Shown: positions 1-9,037 of the stretch, piece by piece | Layout: the number at the start of each line of letters is the position of its first letter | Numbering within the stretch: position 1 is the stretch's first letter | NCBI GenBank assembly: GCA_020444175.1 | Contig: JAHLLM010000041.1 | Location: forward strand, 1 to 49,059 | Reading direction: 5' to 3' | From: Desulfobulbaceae bacterium | GTDB taxonomy: Bacteria > Desulfobacterota > Desulfobulbia > Desulfobulbales > SURF-16 | DNA length: 49,059 nt | Position numbers and translations under genes: made by a program | The notes under the pieces: generated by a model | Databases searched by the model: none | Seen by the model: the letters and a program-made list of their open reading frames with translations, nothing else | What the model was told of the DNA's origin: nothing

Positions 1-5
1 TTTTT

Positions 6-40
6 AGCCCTCATTGCCTCAGGTAATGAGGGCTTTTTTT
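6..40 (+). terminator. intrinsic terminator of an upstream gene
   Basis: A 10-bp perfect stem (AGCCCTCATT at 6-15 pairing with AATGAGGGCT at 25-34) with a 9-nt loop is followed by a run of seven T (34-40). It is also preceded by five T, so it could act on both strands. It separates rsmI from whatever gene lies before the window. Confidence 0.85.
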
Positions 41-75
41 GTCCCGATCTGATTTAATGGCGGCGGAGGGTATAT

Positions 76-951
76 ATGTCAGATCCGCAGGAATGTAAAT
101 ACGGACAGCTTTACGTCCTCGCCACACCTATTGGCAATCTTGAGGATATTACTTTGCGGGCAATCCGCATTCTTGGCGAGGTTGATCTCGTTGCGGCCGA
201 AGACACCAGGCATACCCGAAAATTGTTATCCCACCTTGGCCTGAGCAAGCCTCTGATCAGTTATTACAAGGATCGTGAAATTGCCCGCTCCGAAAAAATA
301 ATTGAGGAACTCATGAACGGCCATAATGTGGCTCTTGTTTCTGATGCAGGCACACCCTGTATTTCCGATCCAGGAGCTGTTCTCGTTCGGCTGTGCAGGG
401 AAGCTGGGATACACGTTGTCCCTGTTCCAGGTCCTTCAGCAGTAACAACATTTCTTAGCGTTTCCGGTCTGCCTCATTCTTCCTTTACCTTTATCGGTTT
501 CATTCCTTCAAAAAAATCCCAGTGCCGCCATACCTTAACAGCCCACGCCCAGGATGATTCAATTCTCGTTTTTTATGATTCCCCCCGTCGTATACGTAAA
601 ACACTTGCTGAATGTAAACATGTTCTGGGTGATCGCCATGTTTGCCTTGGACGTGAGCTTACAAAAATTTATGAAGAGATTTTTTCAGGTTCACTGACTG
701 AAATTATTTCTCTTCTTGATAATCGAGATCAAATCAAAGGGGAGTTTGTTGTTGCGATTTCGCCTTCTGATGAACTTCCTGCAACGTCTCCCGGAACTCA
801 AAATGAAGAAGATCTGGATGACATGTTGCGCTGGTACCGCGATGAATCAGGACTTTCTCTGAAAGATTCAGTCAAAAAAATAGCCAAAGATTTAAACCTG
901 TCACGCTCAAACGTCTATAAGACAGCCTTGCTTATCTGGCAGGAGAAGTAG
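76..951 (+). CDS. rsmI: 16S rRNA (cytidine1402-2'-O)-methyltransferase RsmI
   Basis: This is a 291-residue SAM-dependent methyltransferase of the tetrapyrrole-methylase fold. The family methylates the 2'-OH of C1402 in the 30S decoding centre. Visible motifs are TPIGNLEDIT (17-26), AEDTRHT (41-47), SDAGTPCISDPG (89-100) and GPSA (119-122), all typical of RsmI/YraL. The C-terminal 60 residues form the usual helical tail with an HTH-like end (LSLKDSVKKIAKDLNLSRSNVYK). GGAGG lies a few bases before the ATG, which fixes the start. It follows a terminator, so it begins a new unit. Length is normal for the family. Confidence 0.96.
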   Translation: MSDPQECKYGQLYVLATPIGNLEDITLRAIRILGEVDLVAAEDTRHTRKLLSHLGLSKPLISYYKDREIARSEKIIEELMNGHNVALVSDAGTPCISDPGAVLVRLCREAGIHVVPVPGPSAVTTFLSVSGLPHSSFTFIGFIPSKKSQCRHTLTAHAQDDSILVFYDSPRRIRKTLAECKHVLGDRHVCLGRELTKIYEEIFSGSLTEIISLLDNRDQIKGEFVVAISPSDELPATSPGTQNEEDLDDMLRWYRDESGLSLKDSVKKIAKDLNLSRSNVYKTALLIWQEK

Positions 952-1057
952 CAGGTCGGGAGGCTCAATTCCCTTGTTTTTGCTGGTCAAATACGCTACT
1001 TTCCTAGTACAAATTCTTCCATTAACTTTAACGGTATCAAAGAGACTCTGATTCATT

Positions 1058-1663
1058 GTGAAAAAAGTTCAGGATTACTATTTTAAAAAAGCAAAAAAGG
1101 AAAATTATCCGGCCCGTTCGGTTTTTAAACTTGAAGAGGCTCAGAAAAAATATAGTTTTTTGCGTAAGAATGACAGAGTTCTTGATTTAGGATGTCACCC
1201 CGGCAGTTGGGCTCTCTATGCTGCAAAAGTTATAGGCCGCCAGGGAATTGTTGTAGGTGTTGATCTGCATAGCAGTAAAAATGTTGCGAATGCCGGATCA
1301 GCGCCAATAGAATTTTTAAAAGCAGATATTTTTGATCCTGAGTTTGTTTCTTATATTACCGGGCAAAACAAGTTTCAAGTTGTCGTAAGTGATTTAGCCC
1401 CGAAAACAACCGGTCATAAGTATTCCGACCACCTGAAATCCATCGAGTTATCAAGACAGGCTCTTTTAATAGCTTCAAAGGTGCTTGTTGACGGAGGACA
1501 TTTTTATTGTAAGGTTTTTCAGGGTGAAGATTTCCCTGACTTTGTCAATGAGGTACGGGCCTTGTTTAAAAAGGCAAAGACTGTGAAACCAAAGAGCTCG
1601 CGTACTGAAAGCAGGGAGGTTTTTGTACTTGGTACTGATTTTAGATCATACTCCACGCTTTAA
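1058..1663 (+). CDS. rlmE: RlmE/FtsJ-family rRNA 2'-O-methyltransferase
   Basis: This 201-residue protein belongs to the RrmJ/FtsJ family, which methylates U2552 of 23S rRNA in the 50S A loop. The SAM site is visible as VLDLGCHPGSWALYAA (41-56) and the catalytic K-D-K-E tetrad as K24, D112 (VVSDLAP), K152 (CKVFQGED) and E187 (SRTESREVFV). The start is GTG at 1058 with no strong Shine-Dalgarno sequence. It lies 106 bp after rsmI, and both genes act on rRNA. Length fits E. coli RlmE (209 aa). It could be a family paralogue with another rRNA target, but the tetrad supports an active 2'-O-methyltransferase. Confidence 0.92.
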   Translation: MKKVQDYYFKKAKKENYPARSVFKLEEAQKKYSFLRKNDRVLDLGCHPGSWALYAAKVIGRQGIVVGVDLHSSKNVANAGSAPIEFLKADIFDPEFVSYITGQNKFQVVVSDLAPKTTGHKYSDHLKSIELSRQALLIASKVLVDGGHFYCKVFQGEDFPDFVNEVRALFKKAKTVKPKSSRTESREVFVLGTDFRSYSTL

Positions 1664-1760
1664 TTTCCCATTTTACTGTAACATGCCTCTCCGGGTATCT
1701 CGTTAAAAGAAAAATAAATTTTATCCCTATATACGCACAAATCAAGACAAGGAGGAAAAC

Positions 1761-2510
1761 GTGTCTGGACATTCGAAATGGAGCACTATTAAAAGAAAGA
1801 AAGGTGCAGTTGATGCCAAACGCGGTAAGATATTTACCAGGTTAATCAAAGAAATCACCGTTGCTGCCAGAATGGGTGGCGGCGATCCTGACGGCAACCC
1901 GAGGTTGCGCTCAGCTATTGCTACAGCTAAAACTGAAAATATGCCCAAGGATAACATAGACAGGGCTATCAAAAAAGGTACCGGCGAGCTTGAGGGCGCA
2001 GTGTATGAAGAGGTAACCTATGAAGGCTACGGTCCTGGCGGGGTAGCTGTTCTGGTCGACTGTATGACTGATAACAGAAACCGCACAGTGGCAGATGTTC
2101 GACATGCCTTTACTAAAAGCGGCGGCAATCTTGGTGAAACAGGTTGCGTTAACTATATGTTTGACAAGAAAGGTTCCATTCTGGTTGATAAAGACTCCAT
2201 TGATGAAGAAAAACTGATGGATATGGCCCTCGAAGCCGGAGCGGAAGATGTGCTTGAGGAGGAGAGTGAGTTTCAGGTTATCACCGCTCCCGAAGATTTT
2301 GATGCCGTTCGGGAAGCCCTTGAGAGTGAAGAAGTCTCTTTTTTAGAGGCTTCTGTGTCCATGATTCCTCAAAATGTGGTTGAAGTGACGGAAGAAGGAG
2401 CTGTGAAACGTCTTTTGAGATTAATGGAAACCCTGGAAGATAATGACGATGTACAGAATGTTCATTCCAACTTTGATATCCCTGATGAGATAATGGAGAG
2501 CCTCTCCTAA
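1761..2510 (+). CDS. yebC: YebC/PmpR-family DNA-binding regulator
   Basis: The 249-residue protein begins [22 protein letters not shown], the hallmark N-terminus of the YebC/TACO1 family. The [14 protein letters not shown] and [14 protein letters not shown] segments are also family-typical. Family members bind DNA in some bacteria (PmpR), and recent work links them to translation of difficult sequences. The GTG start at 1761 has a strong AAGGAGG seven bases upstream. It ends one base before ruvC, and yebC-ruvCAB is a widespread conserved order. Length is normal. Confidence 0.95.
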   Translation: MSGHSKWSTIKRKKGAVDAKRGKIFTRLIKEITVAARMGGGDPDGNPRLRSAIATAKTENMPKDNIDRAIKKGTGELEGAVYEEVTYEGYGPGGVAVLVDCMTDNRNRTVADVRHAFTKSGGNLGETGCVNYMFDKKGSILVDKDSIDEEKLMDMALEAGAEDVLEEESEFQVITAPEDFDAVREALESEEVSFLEASVSMIPQNVVEVTEEGAVKRLLRLMETLEDNDDVQNVHSNFDIPDEIMESLS

Positions 2511-3017
2511 GTGAGTGAATCTGTTCGCATTCTCGGTATTGATCCCGGTTCCAGGACCACTGGCTACGGTGTCATAGACCAGTGTGGTTTTCATCTTAAT
2601 TTCATTGGCTGTGGAGTGATCAAGTCCACGGTTTCTCTTCCCATGCACGAGAGGCTGAAAGAAATTTACGACGGCATTTGTGCAGTAATCGACAAGTATG
2701 AGCCGCAACAGGCATCAATTGAAAATGTATTTGTTGCCCGCAATCCCAGTTCTGCTTTAAAACTTGGTCAGGCAAGAGGAGTCCTTCTGCTGGCCGTCAG
2801 TCAGTCAAAAATGCCAATTCAGGAGTTTTCAGCCAAGGCAGTTAAGCAGGCTGTTGTTGGGTATGGACAGGCTGCCAAAGGGCAGATTCAGCAAGCAGTC
2901 AGAGCCATGCTGAAGCTTTCGGCAACCCCGAGTTCCGATGCTGCTGACGCGCTGGCAATTGCCATGTGTTGTGCAAACCATCTCGCTGTTTCTCGAGCTG
3001 CGACAAAGAGGATGTAA
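2511..3017 (+). CDS. ruvC: Holliday junction resolvase RuvC
   Basis: RuvC is the endonuclease that cuts four-way junctions after RuvAB branch migration. The protein has 168 residues, close to the family norm. The acidic catalytic residues are visible: D11 in ILGIDPGSR, E71 in SIENVFVA, and D143/D146 in SSDAADALA. The start is GTG immediately after the yebC stop, so the two are probably translationally coupled. ruvA follows with no gap. Confidence 0.97.
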   Translation: MSESVRILGIDPGSRTTGYGVIDQCGFHLNFIGCGVIKSTVSLPMHERLKEIYDGICAVIDKYEPQQASIENVFVARNPSSALKLGQARGVLLLAVSQSKMPIQEFSAKAVKQAVVGYGQAAKGQIQQAVRAMLKLSATPSSDAADALAIAMCCANHLAVSRAATKRM

Positions 3018-3623
3018 ATGATTGCTTGCCTGCAGGGTGAACTTTTTTATAAATCGGATGAAAAGCTGATAGTCATGGCGGGTGGTGTAGGGTATGAGGT
3101 TCATGCTACCGCTGCCTGCCTGGGTGGGCTGCCTGAGACAGGACACCAGGTTTTTGTGCATATACATACCCATGTCAGGGAAGATGCCCTTTTACTTTAC
3201 GGATTTTTTTCTGAAGATGAAAAAGAGACATTTCTTTTACTGCTTACCGTTTCAGGGGTAGGTCCGAAGCTCGCGCTTGCCATTTTGTCCGGAATTTCCC
3301 CGGGTGAACTCGGCAGAGCCATCCGTACTGATGACCTTCACCGTTTGACCAAGCTTTCAGGGGTGGGCAAGAAAACTGCTGAGCGGCTTTGTCTTGAGCT
3401 GAAAGATAAAGTAAAATGGATTCCCGACCATGCAGAGCGGAAGAGCCTTCCGCAAAAAAATATCCAGGATGAACTTGCCCGGGATACGGTTTCAGCATTG
3501 GTGAATCTTGGCTATACTCAAATGAACGCAGAAAGCGCTGTTCAGAAAGTGATTTCTGCTGCTGAAGACACCACACTCACCCTTGAAGATCTTTTTAAAC
3601 AGGCATTGAGGCAACTGACATGA
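3018..3623 (+). CDS. ruvA: Holliday junction branch migration protein RuvA
   Basis: This 201-residue protein binds the four-way junction and loads RuvB. An N-terminal OB-fold ([28 protein letters not shown]) is followed by two helix-hairpin-helix motifs ([16 protein letters not shown] and [15 protein letters not shown]), then a flexible linker and a C-terminal domain III that contacts RuvB. It starts directly after the ruvC stop and overlaps ruvB by four bases (ATGA), which indicates tight coupling. Confidence 0.97.
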   Translation: MIACLQGELFYKSDEKLIVMAGGVGYEVHATAACLGGLPETGHQVFVHIHTHVREDALLLYGFFSEDEKETFLLLLTVSGVGPKLALAILSGISPGELGRAIRTDDLHRLTKLSGVGKKTAERLCLELKDKVKWIPDHAERKSLPQKNIQDELARDTVSALVNLGYTQMNAESAVQKVISAAEDTTLTLEDLFKQALRQLT

Positions 3624-4669
3624 ATTTTGAGGAACGAATTGTCAGTACCGATACCGTGACACCCCGTGAGGAAATTGAAGAAGGGGATCTGCGACCGAAG
3701 AAATTAGAGCATTATATTGGACAGAATCAACTGAAGGCAAATCTGGAAATCACCCTTCAGGCTGCAGTTGCAAGGGGCGAGGCTCTGGATCATGTTCTTT
3801 TCCACGGTTTTCCCGGATTGGGTAAAACGACACTGGCATATATCATTGCCAATGAAATGCAGGCCAATATAAAGGTGACATCCGGGCCGGTTATCGAAAG
3901 AGCAGGTGATCTTGCCGCCATTCTCACCAGTCTCCAGCAGGGTGATGTCCTTTTTATCGATGAGATTCATCGTTTGAATCATGTTGTTGAAGAGATTCTT
4001 TATCCGGCTATGGAGGATTTTCAGCTCGATCTTGTTATTGGACAGGGGCCTGGTGCAAAAACCGTAAAAATGGATCTCCCCCGCTTTACTCTCGTTGGTG
4101 CCACCACGAGAACCGGACTGCTGACCCCGCCTCTTCGCGACCGGTTCGGGGTTATTCTTCGCCTTGATTTTTATTCTCCCCAGGAACTTGTATCCATTAT
4201 AAAACGTTCCGCTTCCCTGCTGGGAATCCCCATTGATGAAGAGGGAGCCCTTGAAATGGGTAAAAGATCCCGCGGAACCCCTCGTATTGCCAACAGGTTA
4301 CTCAAAAGAGTTCGTGATTTTGCACAAGTAAAGGCCGAGGGCAAAATAACGGCCCAGGTGGCTGACGACGCTCTCAATATGCTCGCTGTCGACCGCATGG
4401 GGCTGGATGAGATGGACCGAAGAATCTTACTCACCATGATAGATAAGTTCCAGGGAGGGCCTGTGGGTCTAGATACGATGGCGACTGCAGTGTGCGAGGA
4501 GAAAAATACCCTTGAAGACGTCTATGAACCCTTCCTGATTCAATCCGGTTTTTTGATGCGCACGCCGCGAGGACGTGTGGTGACAATGGCCGCCTATGAA
4601 CATTTCGGCAGATCTGTTGATTATTGCCGTCAGACGGAGATCAGTGAATTTACAGGCCCTTTGAAATAG
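3620..4669 (+). CDS. ruvB: Holliday junction branch migration ATPase RuvB
   Basis: RuvB is the hexameric AAA+ motor that drives branch migration. In this 349-residue protein the Walker A is GFPGLGKTT (63-71), Walker B is LFIDEIH (111-117) and sensor/arginine-finger elements appear in [18 protein letters not shown]. The C-terminal winged-helix domain ([21 protein letters not shown]...) is present. It is the last gene of the yebC-ruvCAB unit. A 383-bp gap containing a mobile repeat follows. Confidence 0.97.
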   Translation: MNFEERIVSTDTVTPREEIEEGDLRPKKLEHYIGQNQLKANLEITLQAAVARGEALDHVLFHGFPGLGKTTLAYIIANEMQANIKVTSGPVIERAGDLAAILTSLQQGDVLFIDEIHRLNHVVEEILYPAMEDFQLDLVIGQGPGAKTVKMDLPRFTLVGATTRTGLLTPPLRDRFGVILRLDFYSPQELVSIIKRSASLLGIPIDEEGALEMGKRSRGTPRIANRLLKRVRDFAQVKAEGKITAQVADDALNMLAVDRMGLDEMDRRILLTMIDKFQGGPVGLDTMATAVCEEKNTLEDVYEPFLIQSGFLMRTPRGRVVTMAAYEHFGRSVDYCRQTEISEFTGPLK

Positions 4670-4690
4670 GCTTTTCAATGTTCCAAGTTT

Positions 4691-4791
4691 GACGGTTTCG
4701 TAAAAAACCCCTCAACCGCCGCCGACAAGTATGTAACTTGTTGATATTGCGTTGGCGGATGGTCAGCTTGAGAGCTATTTGCGAGACCATC
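4691..4791 (+). mobile_element. 101-bp MITE-like foldback element, copy A
   Basis: This 101-bp element is bounded by the perfect direct repeat AAGTTT (4685-4690 and 4792-4797). Its ends are imperfect inverted repeats, GACGGTTTCGTAAA at the left and the complement of GATGGTCTCGCAAA at the right. Internal dyads include ACAAGT/ACTTGT around ATGTA and CCGCC/GGCGG. It is 97/101 identical to copy B (23549-23649) in the opposite orientation. It has no coding capacity and sits between ruvB and panB. Boundaries could shift by one base because of the flanking A/T. Confidence 0.82.
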
Positions 4792-5052
4792 AAGTTTCAA
4801 GTTCAATGTTTTTGTTTTAAATTGCTGTCTTGGAATTGACGGCTGCTCCTATTCATGGAACGACTTTTGTCGTTACGGAATCCATTGATGTCAGAAAAAT
4901 CGAAATGAAATTCTTTCTTCATTCTTGAATTTTGAGCTTTTTGTTTGGTAAAAGAAGATATTTGAAGTCATTTTAGATAGTTTTGTTCGTTTTCCTCACT
5001 TTTCCCTTTGTGTCTCCGCATCCTTTGCGCTAAAATTATTTCTGGTGCTTAT
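4792..5052 (+). other. panB upstream region, no gene
   Basis: The remainder of the ruvB-panB gap is AT-rich and has no convincing ORF. It holds a small perfect hairpin (AACGAC-TTTT-GTCGTT, 4859-4874). The promoter for panB-motAB should lie here, but no -35/-10 pair is good enough to mark. Confidence 0.5.
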
Positions 5053-5892
5053 ATGAAAAAACTCACAATTCCCGATATCATAAAAAGAAAGGGCGGTGAA
5101 AAGCTGACAATGCTCACCGCTTATGATGCCAGTTTTGCCCGTTTGCTCGATTCCGCTGGAGTTGACATGATTCTGGTGGGTGATTCGCTGGGCAACGTGC
5201 TGCTGGGTTACGAATCAACAGTGCCCGTCACCATGGATGAAATGATTCACCATGCCAGTGCTGTGCGCAGAGGGACTTCGGCTTTTGTTGTTGGCGATAT
5301 GCCTTTTCTTTCCTATCAAGTAAGTGTCCAGGATACCATTAAAAATGCCGGTCGTTTTTTCAAGGAAGCGGGCTGTGATGCAGTCAAGCTGGAAGGTGGC
5401 CCGGAAATTTGCGAGGCGGTGCGGGCTCTTGTGGCTGCAGGAATGCCGGTTATGGGGCATATCGGCTTAACTCCACAGACTGCGAGCAGTTTGGGCGGAT
5501 ATAAGGTGCAGGGAAAAGACGCCAAATCAGCCCAAAAGCTGCTTGCTGATGCTCGTGCCCTTGCAGAAGCAGGAGTTTTTGCCATTGTCATGGAATGCAT
5601 TCCCGACAAGTTGGCCAAGGTCATAACTGAAAATGTTGCCGTGCCGACCATTGGTATTGGGGCAGGAGTCTTCTGCGATGGTCAGGTGCTTGTGACCCAT
5701 GACCTTCTCGGTATGTTTGATAAGTTCGTGCCCTCCTTTGTCAAAGGGTATGTGAACCTTTCACCCCAGATAAAAGATGCGATAGCCGCTTTTAGTCAGG
5801 AAGTAAAGTCCGGCAGTTTTCCTGACGAAAAACACAGCTTTACAATTCAGGTTGACGTCGATCAGCTTGTTACGGATGACGGAGATGCATAA
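5053..5892 (+). CDS. panB: 3-methyl-2-oxobutanoate hydroxymethyltransferase PanB
   Basis: PanB makes ketopantoate from alpha-ketoisovalerate and methylenetetrahydrofolate, the first committed step of pantothenate and CoA synthesis. The 279-residue protein starts [25 protein letters not shown]. Metal-site aspartates appear in GDSLG (D44) and VVGDMPF (D82), and GHIGLTPQ and GIGAG motifs are present. The first ATG in frame is used here. An upstream TTG at 5008 would add 15 residues unlike the family and has no ribosome site. The chosen ATG also lacks a clear Shine-Dalgarno sequence. The stop lies three bases before motA, so a biosynthetic gene appears to be co-transcribed with the flagellar stator. 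Confidence 0.95.
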   Translation: MKKLTIPDIIKRKGGEKLTMLTAYDASFARLLDSAGVDMILVGDSLGNVLLGYESTVPVTMDEMIHHASAVRRGTSAFVVGDMPFLSYQVSVQDTIKNAGRFFKEAGCDAVKLEGGPEICEAVRALVAAGMPVMGHIGLTPQTASSLGGYKVQGKDAKSAQKLLADARALAEAGVFAIVMECIPDKLAKVITENVAVPTIGIGAGVFCDGQVLVTHDLLGMFDKFVPSFVKGYVNLSPQIKDAIAAFSQEVKSGSFPDEKHSFTIQVDVDQLVTDDGDA

Positions 5893-5895
5893 CGT

Positions 5896-6657
5896 ATGGA
5901 TTTAGCCACTATTATAGGTCTGGTCGGTGGTGGAAGTATCATCTTGCTGGCGATTATTCTTGGTGGCTCCGCCGGCATCTTTTTTAATGTACCTTCCCTA
6001 TTGATTGTTTTCGGGGGGACCTTTGCCACGGCGTTTATCCGTTTTGGCATGGGTGATGTCCTTAATTCCATAAAGGTCGCTAATAATGTTTTTGCCTCAA
6101 AATTGAGCGTGCCGGAGCAGGTGATTAAAGAAATAGTCAATCTTGCCAACATTGCCAGAAAAAACGGACTCATTGTTCTTGAGCAACAACCCATAGAAGA
6201 TCCGTTTCTGAAAAAAGCCATCATGTATTGTGTTGATGGGCATGAAGCTGAATTTATAGAGGAAGTTCTGAAAAAAGAGGTCAGTCTCACCGTGGAGCGT
6301 CATGATGTGGGGCGGAAGGTTTTTGCCGGCATGGGAGACGCCGCACCGGCCTTTGGCATGATCGGAACCCTGATCGGGTTGGTCCAGATGCTGGCCAATA
6401 TGAGCGATCCTGCTTCCATTGGACCTTCTATGGCTGTTGCCTTGCTGACAACCCTGTACGGAGCGGCAATAGCCAATCTCTTCATGCTGCCCATTGCCGA
6501 CAAGCTTGCCTTGCGCAGCCAGGAGGAAGAACGTAATCGAAAACTGATTATCGAAGGTGTGCTGGGAATTTTGAAAGGTCTGAATCCCAGAGTTATGGAA
6601 GAATTTCTTGAAACGTTTCTCCCTCCAAAGGAGCGCTCCTCTGGAGATGAAAGATAA
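5896..6657 (+). CDS. motA: flagellar stator protein MotA
   Basis: MotA forms the proton or sodium channel of the flagellar motor with MotB. This 253-residue protein shows four membrane segments: about residues 3-28, 32-50, 148-168 and 178-200. The large cytoplasmic loop between segments 2 and 3 carries the charged residues that contact FliG. Segment 3 (PAFGMIGTLIGLVQML) and segment 4 (VALLTTLYGAAIANLF) match the MotA/PomA family. It follows panB by three bases and precedes motB. Confidence 0.95.
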   Translation: MDLATIIGLVGGGSIILLAIILGGSAGIFFNVPSLLIVFGGTFATAFIRFGMGDVLNSIKVANNVFASKLSVPEQVIKEIVNLANIARKNGLIVLEQQPIEDPFLKKAIMYCVDGHEAEFIEEVLKKEVSLTVERHDVGRKVFAGMGDAAPAFGMIGTLIGLVQMLANMSDPASIGPSMAVALLTTLYGAAIANLFMLPIADKLALRSQEEERNRKLIIEGVLGILKGLNPRVMEEFLETFLPPKERSSGDER

Positions 6658-6794
6658 GCTGATACTTGATGACTTTGAAACAAGCCCCTTTAGAGCCGTT
6701 TTCTTGTGTGTCGCTGATTGGAGGTGACAAATAGGCGGGGCCATTTTTTTGATTTCGCAAAAAAATTCAAGTTTCGTTTAAAGGATGGAAGAGC

Positions 6795-7559
6795 ATGGCC
6801 GACGATGAAAAAAAACAGGAATGTCCACCTGGTGCTCCGATCTGGATGTGCACATTTGCCGACCTTATGTCGCTTTTGCTCTGCTTCTTTGTTCTGCTCC
6901 TTTCTTTTTCCGTCATGGATGCCCAGCAGTATTATAAGGTTGCCGGTTCCATGAAAGATGCTTTTGGTGTTCAGCGAGACGTCATCAAGCCTGTGCCCAT
7001 GCAGGGCGAAAAAATGATTTCAGCGACTTTTGAGTCTGTTCCCCTTCATGTGCAGATTCAAGTTGCCAGGTCATTGTCGGAAGATATAAGCCAGCATGAC
7101 ATTGAGGCTGATTATACGGAAAATGGTTTGATTCTCAGGGTCAAGGGCGGGATTGCCTTTGATTCGGGCCGGGCCACAATTAAAAAAGATTTTCTGCCTT
7201 TTCTTGATAAGCTGGGGAAACTGGCTGTGGAAAAAGATCTGGCCATTGAGGTGAGCGGTCATACCGACAATGTGCCGCTGAAAAAAGGGCAAAGTTCCTA
7301 TCGTACGAATTGGAGTCTTTCCTCTGCAAGGGCGGTGGGGGTAGTTGAATACTGGCTTGAGAAAATGAAGATCCCGCCGCAAAAATTGTCCGCTGTTGCT
7401 TATGCTGACGGCAGACCCCTTGCCTCAAATGATTCTGCAGAGGGGCGAGCCGCAAACAGGCGGGTGGAATTCAAAATACGGCCTGCAAATCCGAAAGTTA
7501 TCGTTACCGGAATCGAGTTGGAACAAAATCCGGTCAAGGAAGTTATTCCAGACAAATAG
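6795..7559 (+). CDS. motB: flagellar motor protein MotB (OmpA-domain stator subunit)
   Basis: MotB anchors the stator to peptidoglycan. The 254-residue protein has a short cytoplasmic start, one membrane helix (about 15-42) beginning PIWMCTFADLMSLLLCFFV with the ion-binding aspartate D23, and a periplasmic OmpA-like domain. In that domain, VSGHTDNVPL and SSARAVGVVEYW...GRAANRRVEFKI are the peptidoglycan-binding signatures. The ATG at 6795 has weak upstream purines. A 137-bp gap separates it from motA, longer than usual for this pair. Confidence 0.94.
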   Translation: MADDEKKQECPPGAPIWMCTFADLMSLLLCFFVLLLSFSVMDAQQYYKVAGSMKDAFGVQRDVIKPVPMQGEKMISATFESVPLHVQIQVARSLSEDISQHDIEADYTENGLILRVKGGIAFDSGRATIKKDFLPFLDKLGKLAVEKDLAIEVSGHTDNVPLKKGQSSYRTNWSLSSARAVGVVEYWLEKMKIPPQKLSAVAYADGRPLASNDSAEGRAANRRVEFKIRPANPKVIVTGIELEQNPVKEVIPDK

Positions 7560-7569
7560 AGCTGATCCT

Positions 7570-8172
7570 ATGACAGATAAATATCAAGATGGTCCTGATA
7601 GACGACAATCAGTCAGAGTTGTCGGGCGCAATCTCTTTCATTTTCAACGAATTTCCCCTGAAAAATTCGCTCACATTTACAAAGATTTTGAAGCCGGTAT
7701 TCCTCCCCACAGCCAGGAGGGACTTGCCGACATTCAGATGTTTATTGGGGCACAAAGCGCTCTGACACGTATAGGTGAGCGAGATAAAGATCTTGGCGAT
7801 TTTCTTGCTCACCTTGATACGAAAATTAATCTCCTCTTGAAAAAAGCAACAGAAGGGCAGACCATTTTTGATAAACTCAAGCTCAGCGACCTGAATCTAA
7901 GCGGCAAGGGCATTTCTTTTATCGCCACGGAAGAAGTTAAGCTTGGTGATATTCTTGAACTCCATATTGCGCTGCTTCCTGCCTACACGTATGTATATTG
8001 CTTTGGAAAGGTAATGGCCTGCAAGGTCCTTGCCTCGCAAGGTGACGAACCTCGCATGGAGGTGGCGGCTGAATTTGTTCTTATCATGGAGGAAGATCAG
8101 GAAAAACTGATTCAGCATAATTTCAAGCAGCAGAGTCTGGCTCTCCGGAACAGGCGGCTGAATAAGGGATGA
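7570..8172 (+). CDS. PilZ-like domain protein downstream of motAB
   Basis: The 200-residue protein probably binds c-di-GMP or descends from a PilZ receptor. It has an N-terminal mostly helical part (about 25-100) and a C-terminal beta domain (105-190) with the N-x-S-x-x-G motif at N109-S111-G114 (DLNLSGKGISF). An R-x-x-x-R motif occurs at R12-R16. It lies about 95 residues before the second motif instead of the usual 20-35, so the pair may not form one site. The ATG at 7570 is ten bases after the motB stop. The position suggests a role like YcgR (slowing or steering the motor), which is inference. Confidence 0.72.
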   Translation: MTDKYQDGPDRRQSVRVVGRNLFHFQRISPEKFAHIYKDFEAGIPPHSQEGLADIQMFIGAQSALTRIGERDKDLGDFLAHLDTKINLLLKKATEGQTIFDKLKLSDLNLSGKGISFIATEEVKLGDILELHIALLPAYTYVYCFGKVMACKVLASQGDEPRMEVAAEFVLIMEEDQEKLIQHNFKQQSLALRNRRLNKG

Positions 8173-8191
8173 TGGTTACGGGTAAATTAAA

Positions 8192-9028
8192 ATGCGGGAA
8201 ATAGAATCTGCTGCAATAACTGAAGCCGTAAAAAATATCACAATGGCGGCGGGATGCGATCTTGAGCCGGATATTCTTGAAGGCCTTCTCAAGGCAAGGG
8301 ACCGGGAAACATCTCCTCTGGCCAGAAATATACTTGAACTTTTTCTGCTCAATGCGGATGTGGCAAGCCGGGAAAAAATTCCGGTGTGCCAGGATACCGG
8401 CGTGGCTGTTGTTTTTGTCGAACTCGGTCAGGATGTTCATGTTGTTGGAGACCTGAACGACGCTATTCAAAAGGGTATCAAGGAAGGCTATGGGGAAGGG
8501 TATCTGAGAAAATCTGTCTGCGATCCCATAACCAGGGTCAACACCGGCACAAATACGCCGGCTGTTATTCATTTTGAGCTTGTTCCGGGAAGCAAGATAA
8601 AGATTTTTATGCTTCCCAAGGGATGCGGCAGCGAGAATATGAGCGGCCTGACCATGCTGCCGCCATCCGCCGGTTTGAAGGGAATGGTTGATTTTGTCGT
8701 GAACCAGGCTGTCAATGCCGGACCCAATCCATGTCCGCCGATTCTTGTCGGAGTCGGAATGGGGGGCACCTTTGAAAAAGCCGCGATTCTCGCCAAGAAG
8801 GCGCTGACCCGCTCACTCGGCAAAGCCAGTCCCAGACAGGATGTTGCTGCGCTTGAAGAGGAAATTTTAGATAAAATCAATGAGATGGGACAGGGTGTGC
8901 AGGGACTGGGAGGAGTGAACACGGCCCTTGCCGTTCACATTGAATCTTTTCCCTCACACATTGCCAGTTTGCCTGTGGCTGTCAATATTCAGTGTCATGC
9001 CCATCGACATAAAGAGATTACTATCTGA
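8192..9028 (+). CDS. class I fumarate hydratase, alpha subunit
   Basis: This 278-residue protein corresponds to the N-terminal, iron-sulfur domain of class I fumarases, which interconvert fumarate and malate. Cluster-ligand candidates are the cysteines in PVCQDTG, GCGSEN and PCPPILVGVG. Two-gene versions are typical of strict anaerobes and archaea. The ATG at 8192 follows the PilZ-like gene by 19 bases, and the beta subunit starts nine bases downstream. The related L(+)-tartrate dehydratase TtdA has the same architecture and cannot be excluded by eye, but fumarase is the more common role in this setting. Confidence 0.88.
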   Translation: MREIESAAITEAVKNITMAAGCDLEPDILEGLLKARDRETSPLARNILELFLLNADVASREKIPVCQDTGVAVVFVELGQDVHVVGDLNDAIQKGIKEGYGEGYLRKSVCDPITRVNTGTNTPAVIHFELVPGSKIKIFMLPKGCGSENMSGLTMLPPSAGLKGMVDFVVNQAVNAGPNPCPPILVGVGMGGTFEKAAILAKKALTRSLGKASPRQDVAALEEEILDKINEMGQGVQGLGGVNTALAVHIESFPSHIASLPVAVNIQCHAHRHKEITI

Positions 9029-9037
9029 GGTATTACG

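Noticed and set aside
5008-5052. Longer PanB starting at an upstream TTG
   Set aside because: The added residues do not match the family, and there is no ribosome site for that TTG.
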